Source of the DNA: Deinococcus murrayi DSM 11303
GTDB lineage: Bacteria > Deinococcota > Deinococci > Deinococcales > Deinococcaceae
DNA length: 64,000 nucleotides
Assembly (NCBI RefSeq): GCF_000482805.1
Contig: NZ_AXWT01000016.1
Coordinates: 1-64,000 of the forward strand
Direction: 5' to 3'
In this document: positions 1-11,438 of the stretch, one piece after another
Position numbering within the stretch: position 1 is the first letter of the stretch
Layout: each line of letters starts with the position of its first letter
Notes under the pieces: model-generated
What the model saw: only the letters and a program-made list of their open reading frames with translations
The model's database searches: none
What the model was told of the DNA's origin: nothing
Program-made: the position numbers and the translations under genes

Positions 1-320
<320 letters not shown>

Positions 321-763
321 GCTGTGTCAACTTCTTGGCGAGCAACGTAGTGCTTTGGAGCATTGCCAACATCGTCACCTGGACCTGGACGGGCTACAAC
401 ATGATTACCCTCTATGCTGCCCTGCAAAATATCCCCGCCGACCTCTATGAGGCAGCCAGAATAGACGGCGCTTCAGGCTGGACCTTGACCCGCTTTATCA
501 AGCTGCCGCTACTCAGGCCCAGCCTGCTGCTCGTTTTGATTTTTTCCATCATTGGCACGATGCAGATTTTTGCAGAACCCTTTGTGCTGCGGCCCTTGGG
601 TTACGTGCCGGACAACATCACGCCAAACGTGTACCTCTACCTGGTCGCCAGCCGCGACGGAAACTTCAGCTACGCGGCGACGCTGGCGATTTTGCTCGCG
701 GTTTTCACGTTCCTGCTCAGTGCGGTGTTTCTGCGGTTCACCCGGCGGGGCGGTGCCCTGTGA
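321..763 (+). pseudogene. Sugar ABC transporter permease, MalF/LacF type, 5' half missing
   Basis: The surviving frame encodes the C-terminal half of an inner-membrane sugar permease. It keeps the cytoplasmic EAA loop ([20 protein letters not shown]) that docks the ATPase, and the last membrane spans. MalF-type permeases are normally near 290-300 residues; here only about 145 remain. The frame is open back to about 321, where an IS remnant begins, and the first available start is a TTG at 335, well inside a membrane-domain sequence. The stop overlaps the GTG of the next permease (GTGA). I infer an IS-associated truncation. A half permease lacking the front transmembrane helices is unlikely to work unless an intact copy exists elsewhere. 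Confidence 0.8.
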
Positions 764-1650
764 CGCTGTCGCCGCCTGCCCACGCCCCGCCCGCGCCCCG
801 TCCCCGGCGGCCCGGCTTTACGCCCCTACAACTGCTCGCGCTGACGCTCTTTGCCGCATACTCGCTGCTGCCGCTGTGGTGGGTGCTCGTGACCATCTTC
901 AAGGACAACGGGCAGCTCTTTTCCACCTTCGGGCTGTGGTTCGCGTCACCGGGGCACCTCGCCGAGAACTGGCAGACGCTGGTCACCCGCGAGGACGGCA
1001 TCTTCGTACGCTGGCTGCTCAATAGCCTGCTGTATGCGGGCGCTGCGGCGGTGGGCAGCATGCTCGTGAGCGCCATGGCGGGGTATGCCTTCAGCGCGTA
1101 CGATTTCCGGGGCAAGAATGTCCTCTTTACCCTCATTCTCGCCACCATCATGGTTCCGGGGACCGCGCTGGTCCTTCCGCTGTTTTTGATGATGCAAAAA
1201 CTGGGGTTGCTGAACACCTACTGGGCGGTGATTCTTCCCTCCTTGGTCAACCCCTTCGGCTTGTACCTGATGCGGCTGTTTTGGGACGCAGGCTTTCCAC
1301 GCGAGCTGATGGAGGCCGCTCGCATCGACGGGGCGGGCGACTGGACCATCTTCCGGCAGCTCGGCTTGCCTCTGGTGCGCGGCGGGCTGGTCACGGTGGG
1401 GCTGTTCGCGTTTGTGGGCACCTGGAACAACTTCTTCCTGCCGTTGGTGGTGGTCAACCGCAGCGAGCTGTTCCCGCTCACGCTGGGGCTGAGCGTCTGG
1501 AACCAGACGAGCAGCTCTAGCGGGCAAGAACCCCTCTACACCGTGATTGTGCTGGGGGCACTCGTCAGCATCCTGCCCCTTTTGCTCGCTTTTCTGACCC
1601 TGGGCCGCTTCTGGCAGGGGGGCTTGGCCTCCGGCGCCGTCAAAGGCTAA
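760..1650 (+). CDS. Sugar ABC transporter permease, MalG type
   Basis: This 296-residue inner-membrane protein has the normal length for a MalG-family permease. A proline-rich cytoplasmic N-terminus is followed by about six membrane segments and the EAA loop ([20 protein letters not shown]) that contacts the ATP-binding subunit. It should form half of the pore of a carbohydrate importer. The GTG start overlaps the stop of the truncated MalF-type gene by four bases, so the two were translationally coupled. Its enzyme neighbours suggest galactosides or oligosaccharides as substrate. No binding protein or ATPase gene is present here, so the importer is incomplete in this window. Confidence 0.9.
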   Translation: MTLSPPAHAPPAPRPRRPGFTPLQLLALTLFAAYSLLPLWWVLVTIFKDNGQLFSTFGLWFASPGHLAENWQTLVTREDGIFVRWLLNSLLYAGAAAVGSMLVSAMAGYAFSAYDFRGKNVLFTLILATIMVPGTALVLPLFLMMQKLGLLNTYWAVILPSLVNPFGLYLMRLFWDAGFPRELMEAARIDGAGDWTIFRQLGLPLVRGGLVTVGLFAFVGTWNNFFLPLVVVNRSELFPLTLGLSVWNQTSSSSGQEPLYTVIVLGALVSILPLLLAFLTLGRFWQGGLASGAVKG

Positions 1651-1694
1651 GCGCGGGAGTGCCCTGAAAGGATGATGATGTCAAAGGACGCTGT

Positions 1695-3642
<1,948 letters not shown>

Positions 3643-3653
<11 letters not shown>

Positions 3654-5139
3654 GCGCCGCTGGCTTCTGGCGGTCCCGCCGCAGGAGCTGCGCGTGCTCG
3701 TGAGCGGGTACCAGTCCTGGAGCGAGGCCGAGCTGCGGTTCCTGACCGAACGTCAGGCCGTGCCGCTAATGCGCTGGCGGCACGAGCAGGGCCACGACCC
3801 TGCTTTCCTCCCCAGCGGCGAGGCGGGCGTGTGGCGCTCGCACACGCTGATGGCTCTGATTCGCCCGGACGGGGGGGGTTGGGTGGGGGCGGCGGGGGAC
3901 GCCACGAGCACCTTTACCGGCTGGGAGGCCCGTGCCGGGCAAGGGGTCACCGAGGTCACCTGCACCCAGGAGGGGCCGCCCACAGACGTCTTCTGGGAGG
4001 AGACGGGGGACGTCATCCGCACGGTGGAGGCCCTCGCGGCGCGGCTAGGGCAAAAGATGCACGCCCGCACCCCGCCCCCGCTGCGGGTGTGGTGCAGTTG
4101 GTACTCGTACTACCGGGACGTGACGCTGGAGGCTGTGCTGGACAATGCCCGCCTCGCCCGCGCCCGCACCCTCCCCTTCGACGTAGTTCAGCTCGACGAC
4201 GGCTTTCAGGCGGACATCGGGGATTGGCTGGACCCCGCCCCCAGCTTCGGCGGGCACGCCCGCGACCTGCCGGGGCCACTCGCGGAGCTGGGGTTTCGAG
4301 CGGGGCTGTGGCTGGCCCCCTTTCTGGCCGCGCCGACCTCGCGGCTGGCCGCCGAGCACCCGCAGTGGCTGCTGCGCGGCGAGGACGGCACGCCCCTCCT
4401 GGCGGGGCACAACTGGGGCGGGCCGTATCACGCCCTCGATACGACGCACCCGGAGGTGCTCGCCTGGCTGCGCGACCTCGCGGCCACGGCGCGGGGGTGG
4501 GGGTACGACTACCTTAAGCTCGATTTCCTGTTTGGCGGGGCGCTGCCGGGGGTGCGGCACGACCCCACGGTGAGCCGGGCGGGGGCGTACCGCATGGGGA
4601 TGCAGGCCCTGCGCGACGGGGCGGGCGAGGACGCTTTCTTGCTGGGCTGCGGGGCACCGCTGGCGAGCAGCATCGGGCTGGTGGACGCCATGCGGACCGG
4701 GCCGGACGTGGCCCCTTTCTGGGATGAGGAGTCGCGGCGGGTGTGGCTGGGGGACGCAACCGGCCCCTCGGCCCGCAACGCGCTGCACACGGCCCTCTCG
4801 CGCTGGTACCAGCACGCGTGGTACCAGCCTGACCCGGACGTGATGATCGCTCGGCGGGAACTCAGCCTGTTGGGGAACGAGGAGCGCGGGGCACTCGCCG
4901 GCATGCTGGATGTCATCGGCGGCCTGCGGGCGAGCAGCGACCCCCTCGGCGGGCTGGACGAGCGCGAGCTGGCGCTGCTGCGGCGCTGCTTGGAACCCAG
5001 CACGCCCGACCGCCCCCGTACCCTGACTCAGAGCCTTGGCGGAGCCGTGACCCACTTCGGGCGCGGCACCTTTAACCTGACTGGGGCGGAGGCCGAGGAG
5101 ATTCCCGCTCACGGCTACCGCGAGGTGTCCCGTGGCTGA
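3643..5139 (+). CDS. Alpha-galactosidase, glycoside hydrolase family 36
   Basis: This 498-residue cytoplasmic enzyme should release terminal alpha-galactose from melibiose or raffinose-type sugars. The central barrel begins near [12 protein letters not shown], continues with [15 protein letters not shown], and contains the nucleophile aspartate in [10 protein letters not shown] (Asp294) and the acid/base aspartate in [10 protein letters not shown] (Asp355). It is a compact member: many GH36 enzymes exceed 700 residues, whereas thermophile-type enzymes are about 550. Both ends overlap neighbours (11 bases with the beta-galactosidase, 8 with galT), so it belongs to a tightly coupled operon. A G-rich tract at 3871-3898 lies inside the coding region. 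Confidence 0.92.
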
Positions 5140-6232
5140 CGCACCCCTCCCCTTTTACGCCGCCGACTTCACCAAGCCCGATGGCCGGGCGCTGACCCTC
5201 TACGGCTTACGTCCCATCGAGGTCCGGGGCGACGTGCCCAGCCCCGCCGGGGACCCCCCGGTCCCGCGCCCCACCATGCGCTGGCATCCCCTGCGCGGCG
5301 AGTGGGTGATGTACGCCGCGCACCGCCTGGGCCGCACTTTCCTCCCGCCGCCGGAGTACAACCCGCTCGCGCCGACGACCCCCGAACATCCCACCGAGCT
5401 GCCGCAGGGGAACTATGACCTCGCCGTCTTCGACAACCGCTTTCCCAGCCTCACGCTGGACGCGCCGCCGCCGCCGCACCCGGCCCATCCCTCCGAGCGG
5501 GCGGGTACCGGGAAGTGCGAGGTGGTGGTGTTTAGCCAGGACCCGGTGGGGCGGCTCGCGGACCTCTCGGAAGCGCAGACCGCCCTCTTGCTCGCGGTGT
5601 GGGCCGACCGCACAGCGCGGCTGGCGGCAACCGGCAAGATTCGCAGCGTCCTCGCCTTTGAGAACCGGGGCGTGGAGGTCGGCGTGACCCTGCACCACCC
5701 GCACGGGCAGATTTACGCCTACGACCATATCCCGCCCGTGCAGGCGCGGATGCTGGCGGGGGCGCAGGCACACCTCGAGGAGCAGGGGCGGCCCTGGCTC
5801 GCGGACTTCGTGGCCGCCGAGCGGGAGGCCGGAAGCCGAATCCTCCGCGACGAGGGGGAGGCCCTGAGCGTGGTGCCCCCCTTTGCCCGCTACACCTACG
5901 AAACGTGGGTGTTGCCCACCCGCCCGGTGGGACAGCTCTCGGACCTCACTGGCCCGGAGCGGCTGGCCTTCGCCCGCGTGCTCAAAGACGCCCTCACGCG
6001 GCTCGACGCTCTTTTCGGCGTGCGGATGCCCTACCTGCTGACCGTCCATCAGGCCCCGGTCGGGGGGGAAGCGCACCCGGAGTTTCCGCTGCACATCGAA
6101 CTGTACCCTTACCTGCGGGCACCGGGCCGGATGAAATACCTCGCCGGAACCGAGCAGGGGGCGGGCGAGTTCGCCAACGACAAGTTCCCGGAAGCTGCCG
6201 CCGCCGAGCTGCGGGGGCTGGAGGTTCCATGA
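5132..6232 (+). CDS. galT: Galactose-1-phosphate uridylyltransferase
   Basis: GalT exchanges UMP between UDP-glucose and galactose-1-phosphate in the Leloir pathway. The 366-residue protein has the histidine-triad active site [12 protein letters not shown], where His191 would carry the covalent UMP, preceded by the substrate loop with [13 protein letters not shown]. Length is typical (about 350). The GTG start at 5132 overlaps the upstream stop by eight bases, and the stop overlaps the galK ATG (ATGA). No galE (UDP-galactose 4-epimerase) is present in this window, so the cycle must be completed from another locus. Confidence 0.95.
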   Translation: MADAPLPFYAADFTKPDGRALTLYGLRPIEVRGDVPSPAGDPPVPRPTMRWHPLRGEWVMYAAHRLGRTFLPPPEYNPLAPTTPEHPTELPQGNYDLAVFDNRFPSLTLDAPPPPHPAHPSERAGTGKCEVVVFSQDPVGRLADLSEAQTALLLAVWADRTARLAATGKIRSVLAFENRGVEVGVTLHHPHGQIYAYDHIPPVQARMLAGAQAHLEEQGRPWLADFVAAEREAGSRILRDEGEALSVVPPFARYTYETWVLPTRPVGQLSDLTGPERLAFARVLKDALTRLDALFGVRMPYLLTVHQAPVGGEAHPEFPLHIELYPYLRAPGRMKYLAGTEQGAGEFANDKFPEAAAAELRGLEVP

Positions 6233-7287
6233 AGACGTTCGAGGAGGTCTTCGGCCACCCGCCCAGGGTCACCGCCCGCGCTCCGGGCCGGGTCAACCTG
6301 CTCGGCGAGCACACCGACTACCAGGGCGGGTACGTCCTGCCGACCGCCATCCCGCAGCAGACGACCGTGCGCCTCGCGCCCAACGGCACGCGGGAGCACC
6401 ACGCCTATGCCGCCGACCTGGACGAGCACGCCACCTTCGGGGTCGGCGAGAACGCCGCCGGGGGCTTTGCCCGCTACGTGGCGGGGGCGCTCGCACTGGG
6501 GGGAGCGCGCGAGGGCCTGGATGTCCACGTGACGAGCGAGGTGCCGATGGCCGCGGGCCTCTCCAGCAGCGCGGCGCTGGAGGTGGCTTGCCTGCGGGCG
6601 CTGCGTGACCTCGGCGTGCTGAACGTAGATGACGAGGCGCTGGCCCTCCTCGCGCAGCGGGTCGAGCACGAGTATGTCGGGGTCAAGTCGGGGATTCTCG
6701 ACCAGATGGCGAGCACCTTTGCGCGGGCGGGGCAGATGCTCTTTTTGGACACCCGCACCCTGCATCGCGAGACGCTGCCGCTGCCGCAGGGGGCCGAGGT
6801 GCTGGTCATTGACTCCGGGGTGCCCCGCCAGCTCGCGGAGTCCGGCTACAACGAGCGCCGCGCCGAGGTCGAGGAGGCGGCGCGGCTGCTCGGCGTGCCC
6901 GAACTGCGCGACGTGACGGACCCGGCGGCAGTGGAGGGGCTGCCTTCGCCCCTGCGCGAGCGGGCGCGGCATGTCGTCACCGAGAACGGGCGGGTGCTGG
7001 AGGCGGTGGTGCCGGGCGTGACCCCGCAGCACTTCGGGCGGCTGATGAACGCCTCGCACGCCAGCTTGCGGGACGACTACGCGGTCTCGCACCCGGTCGT
7101 CGACGCGCTCGTCACGGCGCTGCAAGCTCACCCGGACGTGTACGGGGCGCGGATGACCGGGGCGGGCTTCGGCGGCTCGCTCGTCGCGCTCGTGCGGGCG
7201 GGCACGGCGGCGGCGGTCGGAGACGCGGCCCTGGCGGCGGGGGATGGCCGGGCGCGGCGGGTGGTTCCCCCCCCGCGGGCGGGCTGA
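6229..7287 (+). CDS. galK: Galactokinase
   Basis: GalK phosphorylates galactose at C1 with ATP. The 352-residue GHMP-family protein shows the galactokinase signature around [19 protein letters not shown] (about residues 20-38), the glycine/serine ATP loop [19 protein letters not shown], and the third GHMP motif [15 protein letters not shown] near the C-terminus. I start it at the ATG overlapping the galT stop (ATGA) because the signature then begins at the expected distance. The frame is open far upstream inside galT, but that part is only an open antisense-like reading of galT. It is the last gene of the galactoside operon; a perfect palindrome lies just after its stop. Confidence 0.95.
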   Translation: MKTFEEVFGHPPRVTARAPGRVNLLGEHTDYQGGYVLPTAIPQQTTVRLAPNGTREHHAYAADLDEHATFGVGENAAGGFARYVAGALALGGAREGLDVHVTSEVPMAAGLSSSAALEVACLRALRDLGVLNVDDEALALLAQRVEHEYVGVKSGILDQMASTFARAGQMLFLDTRTLHRETLPLPQGAEVLVIDSGVPRQLAESGYNERRAEVEEAARLLGVPELRDVTDPAAVEGLPSPLRERARHVVTENGRVLEAVVPGVTPQHFGRLMNASHASLRDDYAVSHPVVDALVTALQAHPDVYGARMTGAGFGGSLVALVRAGTAAAVGDAALAAGDGRARRVVPPPRAG

Positions 7288-7298
7288 ACGGGCACGCG

Positions 7299-7322
7299 CC
7301 CACTGGCCACTTGGCCAGTGGG
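7299..7322. repeat. Perfect 11-bp inverted repeat after galK
   Basis: Arms CCCACTGGCCA and TGGCCAGTGGG are separated by two bases. No T-run follows on either strand, so it is a weak terminator candidate. It lies 12 bases after the galK stop and about 30 bases before the next start, so it could equally be an operator for the transporter gene at 7354. Confidence 0.6.
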
Positions 7323-7353
7323 CGGGGGCAGGAAGCGGACCTAGACTCCGCCC

Positions 7354-9537
7354 ATGAGTTCGTCTCACGTCCTCTCCGGTGCCGTTCGGCGCTGGTTTTT
7401 AGAAACCGAGACGCCGGAACCGGAAGGCTTTTACGAGGGCGAGCAGGAAGTGAGGCGCGAGCACCGCACCCAGCCCTGGTGGAAGGTGATGTGCCTGACC
7501 GGGGTGGATTATTTTTCCACCCTGGGCTATCAGCCGGGGATTGCGGCGCTGGCAGCGGGAGCACTGGCCCCCGTGGCGACGCTCGTGCTGGTGCTCGTCA
7601 CGCTCTTTGGTGCCTTGCCCATGTACCGCCGGGTCGCGGGCGAGAGTCCGCACGGGGACGGCAGCCTCTCCATGCTGGAGCGCCTGCTCGCCTACTGGCC
7701 GGGCAAGTTGCTGGTGCTCTCGCTGCTGGGCTTTGTCGCCACCGGATTTGTCATCACCATCACCCTCTCGGCGGCGGACGCCACCGCGCACCTGCTGGAG
7801 ACGCCGCTGCTGCGCGACGTGCTGGAGGGCCAGCGGATTGCCGTGACCCTGCTGTTGTTGGGGTTGCTGGGGGGGGTATTCCTCAAGGGGTTCAAGGAAG
7901 CCATCGGGCTGGCGGTGGGCATTGTGGCCGTCTACCTGGGCCTCAGCCTGGTGGTCGTGGCGCACGGCCTGACGGAGGTGCTGACGCGGCCCGACCTGCT
8001 CGGTGGGTGGTGGGGGGCACTGACGGGGGCTTTTCCCTCCCCGCTCGCGCTTGCAGGAGCGGCCTTGTTGGCGTTCCCGGCGCTGGCACTGGGGCTGTCA
8101 GGGTTCGAAACCGGGGTTGTCGTGATGCCACTCGTGCGCGGCGAGCCGGGCGACCGCCCAGAGCGGCCACAGGGACGCATTCGCAACACCCGCAAGCTGC
8201 TGACGACCGCCGCGCTGGTCATGAGCGTGATGCTGCTGGGGTCCAGCTTGGTGACTACCCTGCTGATTCCCCGCCACGAGTTCTGGGCCTCCACCACCAT
8301 CACCAAAACCGTCAGCACGGCGGACCTGCGGGCGGGCCGCGCCGTCGCGAATGTGCCCCTGGACCATCCCACCCGCCCCCGCGAGGTCCACGCGCTCGTC
8401 TTGCCCGCCGGACGCACCGGAACCTACACGCTGGAGGCCGACACGGTGGGGGGACGGGTGCCCTTTACGGTCACCGTGACGCCACAGGGGGGGGCGGCGA
8501 GCGTCACGGTGGAGACCCCTCCCGGCAAGGCCAATGGCCGCGCCCTGGCCTACCTCGCCCATGAGCGGCTGGGCGACGGCTTCGGCAGCCTGTATGACCT
8601 CGCAACCATCCTGATTCTGTGGTTTGCGGGTGCGTCGGCGATGGCGGGGCTGCTCAACATCGTGCCGCGCTACCTGCCGCGCTACGGGATGGCCCCCGAC
8701 TGGGCGCGGGCAACCCGGCCTTTGGTCGTGCTGTTTGTCGGGGTCAGCGCCGTGGTCACCCTGCTCTTCCGGGCCGACGTGGATGCCCAGGCCGGGGCAT
8801 ACGCAACGGGTGTGCTGGCCCTGATGACCTCGGCGGCGATTGCGGTCTTTTTGACCGAGCGCGGGCGGGGGCACCGGGGCGCGGCCCTGGCCTTTGGCCT
8901 CATCAGCCTGCTGTTCATCTACACCAGCGTGGTCACGGTGCGCGACCGCCCCGAAGGGTTGTGGATTGCCCTGCTGTTCGTGCTCGCCATCGTGCTGGTG
9001 AGCGCGGCCTCGCGCGTGCGGCGCAGCACCGAGTTGCGGGTGCAGCAGGTCGTGCTGGACGACGCCGCGCAGCAGATGGTGCAGGAGGTGGTGGCGCGGG
9101 GGCTGCCGGTGCGCTTTATCGCCAATCGCCTCAACGAGGGCGATGCGGAGGAATACCGCCTCAAGGCGCTGGAAGTGCGTCTTGACAACCACCTCTCACC
9201 GGGGGAGGCGGCCCTCTTTCTGGAAGTGGCGGTCACCGACGCGAGCGAGTTCAGCACGGTGGTGCCGGTGTGCGGGGTGTGGGTGGGGCCGCACGCCGTC
9301 TTGCGGGCACGGGGCAGCAGCGTGCCCAACACGCTCGCCGCTGTCTTGCTGTGGGTGCGTGACCAAACGGGTGTTCCGCCCCACGTGTACTTCGAATGGA
9401 GCGAAAAAGGCCCCGCGCAAAATGCCCTGCGCTTCCTCCTGGCGGGCGAGGGCGATATTCCGCCGCTGACCCACGAGGTGCTGCGGGTGGCCGAGCCGGA
9501 TGTCACCCGGCGTCCGGTGGTCCACGTTGGAGGATAA
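7354..9537 (+). CDS. APC-superfamily transporter with extra soluble domains
   Basis: This 727-residue membrane protein has about a dozen hydrophobic spans in two blocks. The conserved entry region ([21 protein letters not shown]) is typical of amino-acid-polyamine-cation type permeases annotated in Deinococcus as amino acid transporters. Two features are unusual. A polar, beta-rich insert of roughly 90 residues (about 315-405) interrupts the membrane block. A soluble C-terminal domain of about 170 residues follows the last span. The substrate cannot be read from the sequence; a KUP-like potassium role is an alternative. The gene is monocistronic and starts 66 bases after galK. Confidence 0.75.
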   Translation: MSSSHVLSGAVRRWFLETETPEPEGFYEGEQEVRREHRTQPWWKVMCLTGVDYFSTLGYQPGIAALAAGALAPVATLVLVLVTLFGALPMYRRVAGESPHGDGSLSMLERLLAYWPGKLLVLSLLGFVATGFVITITLSAADATAHLLETPLLRDVLEGQRIAVTLLLLGLLGGVFLKGFKEAIGLAVGIVAVYLGLSLVVVAHGLTEVLTRPDLLGGWWGALTGAFPSPLALAGAALLAFPALALGLSGFETGVVVMPLVRGEPGDRPERPQGRIRNTRKLLTTAALVMSVMLLGSSLVTTLLIPRHEFWASTTITKTVSTADLRAGRAVANVPLDHPTRPREVHALVLPAGRTGTYTLEADTVGGRVPFTVTVTPQGGAASVTVETPPGKANGRALAYLAHERLGDGFGSLYDLATILILWFAGASAMAGLLNIVPRYLPRYGMAPDWARATRPLVVLFVGVSAVVTLLFRADVDAQAGAYATGVLALMTSAAIAVFLTERGRGHRGAALAFGLISLLFIYTSVVTVRDRPEGLWIALLFVLAIVLVSAASRVRRSTELRVQQVVLDDAAQQMVQEVVARGLPVRFIANRLNEGDAEEYRLKALEVRLDNHLSPGEAALFLEVAVTDASEFSTVVPVCGVWVGPHAVLRARGSSVPNTLAAVLLWVRDQTGVPPHVYFEWSEKGPAQNALRFLLAGEGDIPPLTHEVLRVAEPDVTRRPVVHVGG

Positions 9538-9719
9538 GCCCACTTGCGCTGATTCCTGAGCGTCAGCCGAGCATGCCCATAGAAGGGGCTGCCTGCTCCG
9601 GCTTGGCTCCTGCTGGCCAAGCGACCAGCCCAGGCGCGCCCCCCGCGCCCGACCTCCGTCATCTTTTCATCCCCGGTGAGGAGATGATGGGGGAACCACC
9701 CCCCAAACCCTGAACGCCG

Positions 9720-9748
9720 TTGAGCGGTTTGTGTGAGTAAACTAAAGA
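9720..9748 (+). promoter_or_regulatory. Candidate promoter TTGAGC-17-TAAAGA
   Basis: A -35-like TTGAGC and a -10-like TAAAGA are separated by exactly 17 bases in a locally A+T-rich patch. It would give a leader of nearly 290 nt before the protease gene, or an independent short transcript. This is pattern evidence only. Confidence 0.35.
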
Positions 9749-9910
9749 ACCTCTAAGCACTGCGAGCTGCACCCACATTTTCCTTGGCCGAGCCGCTTGG
9801 TAAGGTCGCGGAGGATTCGGGAAAAGTTCAGGAGGTGCTTGGTGAAGAAGTGGCCCTGACCGTTCAAGAGTGGCGTCTGTGGGCGCATGCCCAGCGGGAC
9901 TGGGAGCCTT

Positions 9911-9932
9911 CCCCACCCCCACCCACCCCCCC
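9911..9932 (-). other. G-quadruplex motif on the minus strand
   Basis: The plus strand reads CCCC A CCCCC A CCC A CCCCCCC, so the minus strand has four guanine runs separated by single-base loops, the most stable class of predicted parallel quadruplex. It lies about 110 bases upstream of the protease gene, on its template strand. Confidence 0.7.
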
Positions 9933-10039
9933 GCATTCTGAAGACGCCTTCGGTTCCCTACGCCACCCCAGGTGGCCAGAGTGGGTTAGGATTCTGAGAA
10001 ACGAAGCGGCTACGCTAGTCTATTCTCACGGAGGTTGTC

Positions 10040-11332
10040 ATGGTTAAGCGCTCTCACGGGGTCTTCTTCTTACTTTCCGCTCTGCTTTTGGCGGGTTGCT
10101 CACAGCAGCGGCCTACGGGCACCGCGCCAGAGGCGGCGGTGCGGCCCAGCCACGTGATGCAGGTGCGCGTGCCGGTTGGCAGCACCCGCGAGCAGGTTGA
10201 GGCGATGTACGGCGCTCCGGCCCTGATGTTTGACGCTGCCGAAGGGTATGCCGTGCTGGGCCTCTCGGATGCGCAGGCGAGCGGCTCTGGCTTGCGAGCA
10301 CTAAACCTCGCGGGCACCCCGGAGAGCAACCTGAACGCCTTCTCCGCCGACACGATAGCGACCATGCAGGGACGGTCGGTGTGGATCACAAGTGATTTCA
10401 GCACTTGGGCTGAGGGGCGCTCCGTATGGATCACTGGCCAATACGGTCCCATCCCCGAAAACACCAATAACTTCCAGACCATCCGTCTGGAGCAGGCCCA
10501 CAGCCTGGCTCCCAAGCTCGGCGCAGGGGTCAAGGTCGCCGTGATTGACACGGGCGTGGATGTAGACCACCCCGCTTTTGCCGGGTCGCTCGCGCCCGCC
10601 AGCGAGTGGCGTGACTTCTATGCCGCAGATAACAACCCCGATGAGGAAGGTGTGCTGGGCGAAGGTGGCTACGGGCACGGCACTGGGGTCGCGGGCATCG
10701 TGCTGCAAGTGGCCCCGAAGGCGACGATTCTGCCGCTGCGAGTGCTGGGGCCGGATGGCTCCGGAGATGTGCTGCATGTCGCCCAGGCCATCGACTGGGC
10801 TGTGGCGCGGGGGGCCAAGGTCATCAACCTGAGCCTCGGCAGCACCACGCGCTCGGCAGTGGTCCAAGAGGCCATCAAGAGGGCCACCGAGAAACACAAC
10901 GTCCTGGTCGTCGCCTCGGCGGGCAACGACAACCGTGCGTCCATCAGCTACCCGGCCTATGACATGGCCGCTGGTCCTTCGGGAGAGCGCAGCCTGAGTG
11001 TGGGCAGCCTCGACACGAGCTGGAACAAGTCGTCCTTCTCGAACTATCACGCCAACCTGGAGCTGAACGCCCCTGGCGAGTCGGTTTACTCGCCCGCGCC
11101 CGACGGCATGATGGCCGCCTGGACCGGAACCTCGATGTCGGCTCCGATGGTGGCGGGCGGCCTCGCCCTGGCGCTGGGGCAGGGCGTCCGCGTGCCCCTC
11201 AAGGACGTCACCAAGAAGATGGCCGAGACGGGCTTCGATGTCTACAACAATGGCCAGAACCAGTCCTACAAGGACAAGTTGGGCCGAAAGGGCCTGCTGA
11301 ACCTCGCGGCGTTCCTGCGCGACGTGCTCTAA
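10040..11332 (+). CDS. Subtilisin-like (S8) serine protease lipoprotein
   Basis: This 430-residue protein begins with a lipoprotein signal ending in LLLAGC (Cys20), so it should be exported and lipid-anchored. A propeptide-like region of about 130 residues follows, containing the motif GRSVWIT twice. The catalytic domain has the S8 triad: Asp170 in VAVIDTGVDVDHPAF, His213 in GYGHGTGVAGIV and Ser365 in GTSMSAPMVAGG, with the oxyanion asparagine in ASAGND. All catalytic residues are present, so it should be active. The ATG follows GGAGG with five bases between. It appears to be transcribed alone and is followed by a clear terminator. A role in nutrient or envelope proteolysis is inferred only from family. 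Confidence 0.93.
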   Translation: MVKRSHGVFFLLSALLLAGCSQQRPTGTAPEAAVRPSHVMQVRVPVGSTREQVEAMYGAPALMFDAAEGYAVLGLSDAQASGSGLRALNLAGTPESNLNAFSADTIATMQGRSVWITSDFSTWAEGRSVWITGQYGPIPENTNNFQTIRLEQAHSLAPKLGAGVKVAVIDTGVDVDHPAFAGSLAPASEWRDFYAADNNPDEEGVLGEGGYGHGTGVAGIVLQVAPKATILPLRVLGPDGSGDVLHVAQAIDWAVARGAKVINLSLGSTTRSAVVQEAIKRATEKHNVLVVASAGNDNRASISYPAYDMAAGPSGERSLSVGSLDTSWNKSSFSNYHANLELNAPGESVYSPAPDGMMAAWTGTSMSAPMVAGGLALALGQGVRVPLKDVTKKMAETGFDVYNNGQNQSYKDKLGRKGLLNLAAFLRDVL

Positions 11333-11348
11333 CCCTTCTGGCAAGACG

Positions 11349-11390
11349 CCCAGCCCCGTGGCTGCCCCGCCACGGGACTGGGTGCTTTGT
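11349..11390 (+). terminator. Rho-independent terminator of the protease gene
   Basis: Fourteen-base arms (CCCAGCCCCGTGGC and GCCACGGGACTGGG, one mismatch) are separated by six bases and followed by TGCTTTGTT. It lies 16 bases after the stop. Confidence 0.8.
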
Positions 11391-11438
11391 TGAAAAATCG
11401 TAAGAATTTTGAGAGGCGCTGCGGCTAAGCTGACGGGC

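Larger units (their letters stand above)
9538..10039. other. 500-bp intergenic spacer
   Basis: No gene is supported here. It contains a hairpin-forming sequence near 9601-9622 (GCTTGG/CCAAGC), a plausible sigma-A-type promoter at 9720-9748, a cytosine-rich tract at 9911-9932 whose complement is a strong G-quadruplex motif, and the ribosome site GGAGG before the protease ATG. A small open frame starting at 9784 overlaps the protease start and has no recognisable features. The spacer could carry a long leader or a small RNA. Confidence 0.5.

Noticed and set aside
5905..6228. In-frame upstream extension of galK
   Set aside because: It lies wholly inside galT in another frame; galK has a proper ATG overlapping the galT stop.
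8098..9192. Minus-strand open frame opposite the APC-type transporter
   Set aside because: Rich in H, Q, R and G with no conserved motif; it is a shadow of the plus-strand gene.
9784..10047. Possible small gene (87 codons) before the protease
   Set aside because: Its end overlaps the protease start and ribosome site, its second half is proline-rich from the C tract, and nothing is recognisable.
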